9,777 nt of DNA from an uncultured Candidatus Nemicrothrix sp. Its GTDB lineage: Bacteria; Actinomycetota; Acidimicrobiia; Acidimicrobiales; Acidimicrobilacustridaceae. The translations under genes were made by a program, and so were the position numbers. The notes under the pieces were generated by a model. The model had not been told where the DNA came from. It saw nothing but the letters and a program-made list of their open reading frames with translations, and did no database searches. This document shows, piece by piece, positions 8,626-9,777 of the stretch; within the stretch, counting starts at the first letter, position 1, and each line of letters opens with the position of its first letter. Location of the stretch: positions 1 to 9,777 of the forward strand of contig CAIKHC010000345.1 of assembly GCA_903827085.1 (NCBI GenBank). The letters are read 5' to 3'.

Positions 8626-8661
8626 CCACTTCCGAACCGAAAATCGGTCGGAATCTTGTGG
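8626..8661. repeat. Imperfect palindrome in the divergent gap before the MetE-like gene
   Basis: The core at 8630-8653 pairs TTCCGA (8630-8635) with TCGGAA (8648-8653) and CCGA (8637-8640) with TCGG (8644-8647), with one unpaired A at 8636 and an AAA loop. That is ten base pairs with one bulge. Outer arms CCAC (8626-8629) and GTGG (8658-8661) can extend it across a small internal loop. It lies 63-86 bp upstream of the MetE-like ATG and 61-84 bp before the plus-strand start. It could be an operator for one or both genes, or an RNA hairpin in the MetE-like leader. A smaller repeat CGAA-GGT-TTCG is at 8614-8624. I see no recognisable riboswitch in the 146-bp gap. Confidence 0.5.
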
Positions 8662-8713
8662 CCGAAGTCACATGGTTAGCGAGGACGGCCAGAATCGGCA
8701 AATCTCGTGAGTG

Positions 8714-9610
8714 ATGACCCCCACCAGCAGGGCAGTCAGTCGCTGGGCCCCGGCCCTCATCTGGCTGTCACTCCCCCTCACCGCAGGCACGTCGTTCGCT
8801 CACGCCCTCGACCAACGCTCGGCGCCCGTCACCCTCACGGCCGCTATTGGGCTTTGGTCGATTTGGGTTATCGGCCTGATCGCAGCACTCGCTCCCAGTT
8901 CGGTTTCACTCACCACGATCCGAATTGTGATGCCCGCTTCTGTTGCCGCCGCTGCGTGGGCTGCGATTCTTGCTCCCAACGGGGCGGACGTCGCGGAATC
9001 ATTTGCACTTGGCATTACGTCGATGTGCGCGGTGCTTTCGCTTTCCGCTCCCGTTGGCTACACGTTCATCAATGGGTCGTCCTACGGCGACGAGCAAAGA
9101 TTCCCGCTACGTCCTCCCGGTCCTGTCGTTCTCGGTCCACTCGAACTTGTCTGGGTTGCGATGGTCGCAAGCGTTCTGGCGGGACCACTGCTGCTTGCCG
9201 CCAAACAATGGATACCGGGCGCAATCATCACCGTGCTCGCCGTTGGTCTCTGCGTTGTAGGAGCGCGCGCGCTCCATCAACTCTCGAAGCGTTGGCTCGT
9301 CTTTGTGCCCGCCGGCCTTGTTCTTGTCGACCGAACGTCACTCCTTGACGCACTGCTCGTTCAGCGTCACGTCGTGAGTTCGATTGGCGTTGCCGAAGAG
9401 GATTCCGTTGCCATCGACCTCAGCGCAGGCGCCATCGGCCCACAGGTTGAGTTACGCCTCTCAACGACCGATGCAATCATTCCGACACCCGCACGACGCG
9501 ATCGTCACAAGATGATCGAACCGATCGATGTTGATGCAGTTCGATTCACGCCAAGCCGGCCCGGATGGGTCCTTGATGCAGCGAAAGAACGTCGGCTTAG
9601 CGTCGACTGA
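8714..9610 (+). CDS. Uncharacterised multi-pass membrane protein with cytoplasmic C-terminal domain
   Basis: I do not recognise a characterised family. The protein is 298 residues from the ATG at 8714, or 299 from the adjacent GTG at 8711; neither has a clear ribosome site. About six hydrophobic segments are visible at roughly 13-31, 39-61, 64-88, 95-117, 143-163 and 167-186. A polar, proline-containing loop lies between the fourth and fifth (about 118-138). After the last helix a basic patch (HQLSKRW) leads into a soluble domain of about 100 residues with alternating strands (RWLVFVPAGLVLVDR, VVSSIGV, DSVAIDLS, QVELRLS). This resembles bacterial PH-like domains fused to membrane helices, a tentative comparison only. 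It diverges from the MetE-like gene, and its last 14 bases overlap the 3' end of mnmA on the opposite strand. Alternative-frame reading on the same strand (8707-9348) is Arg-rich and looks non-coding. Confidence 0.8.
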   Translation: MTPTSRAVSRWAPALIWLSLPLTAGTSFAHALDQRSAPVTLTAAIGLWSIWVIGLIAALAPSSVSLTTIRIVMPASVAAAAWAAILAPNGADVAESFALGITSMCAVLSLSAPVGYTFINGSSYGDEQRFPLRPPGPVVLGPLELVWVAMVASVLAGPLLLAAKQWIPGAIITVLAVGLCVVGARALHQLSKRWLVFVPAGLVLVDRTSLLDALLVQRHVVSSIGVAEEDSVAIDLSAGAIGPQVELRLSTTDAIIPTPARRDRHKMIEPIDVDAVRFTPSRPGWVLDAAKERRLSVD

Positions 9611-9777
9611 CGAGTCCCCCGCCGACGACAAGATCGTTGTCGTACAACACGATGCTTTGGCCAGGAGCAACGCGACGTGTCGGAGACTCCCAAATAAGTT
9701 CAAGTCCGCCGTCGGTCTCTCGGAGTTCACTAATTGCCAGTGACTCCCCGTGAGCACTTGCCTGCGCCGAAACAGTC
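9597..9777 (-). CDS. mnmA: tRNA 2-thiouridylase MnmA, C-terminal fragment
   Basis: Sixty residues (59 of them readable from an open right edge) are present before a TAA at 9599-9597; the start lies outside the window. MnmA activates U34 of Lys, Glu and Gln tRNAs with ATP and inserts sulfur to make 2-thiouridine. The fragment reads VSAQASAHGESL, then a strand-rich stretch, then VAPGQSIVLYDNDLVVGGGL. This is the MnmA C-terminal beta-barrel signature ([AV]PGQ-x-[VL]V-[LF]Y-x-x-x-x-V-x-G-G-G). The catalytic cysteines and PP-loop lie further upstream and cannot be checked here. Placement upstream of the MetE-like gene and ligA on the same strand matches M. tuberculosis. The membrane-protein gene converges on it, with a 14-nt overlap of coding ends, so there is no room for a terminator between them. 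Confidence 0.92.
   Translation of the reverse strand, partial: TVSAQASAHGESLAISELRETDGGLELIWESPTRRVAPGQSIVLYDNDLVVGGGLVSRR

Noticed and set aside
8568..8713. Cobalamin or SAM-type riboswitch upstream of the MetE-like gene
   Set aside because: The gap is short for a cobalamin riboswitch and I could not find the conserved core of any SAM, SAH or cobalamin element. Only the bulged palindrome is evident.
8707..9348. 213-codon plus-strand frame beginning with GTG at 8707
   Set aside because: Its product is Arg/Cys/His-rich with no hydrophobic pattern, whereas the overlapping frame from 8714 gives an orderly membrane protein ending exactly at the mnmA overlap.

Overview
The window looks like a housekeeping stretch of an actinobacterial chromosome. 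It has moderately high G+C, GTG starts are frequent, several genes lack a Shine-Dalgarno sequence, and it carries a PASTA-domain Ser/Thr kinase and a DHA2-type exporter. The minus-strand order mnmA, MetE-like protein, ligA, then (further on) gatC matches the M. tuberculosis order (Rv3024c, Rv3015c, Rv3014c, Rv3012c) as I recall it. Because of the medium G+C and the two uncharacterised membrane proteins, I would guess Acidimicrobiia or a similar deep actinobacterial lineage rather than Mycobacteriales. That placement is inference only.

Layout. At the left edge is the first 15 codons of gatC (minus strand), divergent from a small SCP2-fold lipid-binding protein (132-548, plus). Converging on that gene is a minus-strand pair: a four-PASTA transmembrane kinase (2178-4145) followed after 37 bp by a 14-TM exporter (578-2140). 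Divergent from the kinase, across 113 bp packed with three inverted repeats, is a single-pass membrane protein with an extracytoplasmic domain (4259-4738, plus). It converges on a minus-strand group: MetE-like protein (7548-8567), 39 bp, ligA (5433-7508), then a HAD hydrolase (4801-5436) coupled to ligA by an ATGA overlap. A 146-bp divergent region containing an imperfect palindrome separates the MetE-like gene from a multi-pass membrane protein (8714-9610, plus). The last codons of that gene overlap the 3' end of mnmA (9597 to the right edge, minus), whose C-terminus is the only part present.

Function. gatC (transamidation of misacylated tRNA), ligA (nick sealing) and mnmA (tRNA wobble 2-thiolation) are core information-processing genes. 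The kinase, its downstream exporter and the divergent membrane protein may form an envelope-signalling cluster; both neighbours have Thr-rich cytoplasmic N-termini that could be substrates (inference).

I saw no mobile element, CRISPR array, RNA gene, prophage or toxin-antitoxin pair, and no clear new biological system. The best leads are the dyad-rich kinase promoter region, the palindrome upstream of the MetE-like gene, the two uncharacterised membrane proteins, and the ligA-coupled HAD enzyme.
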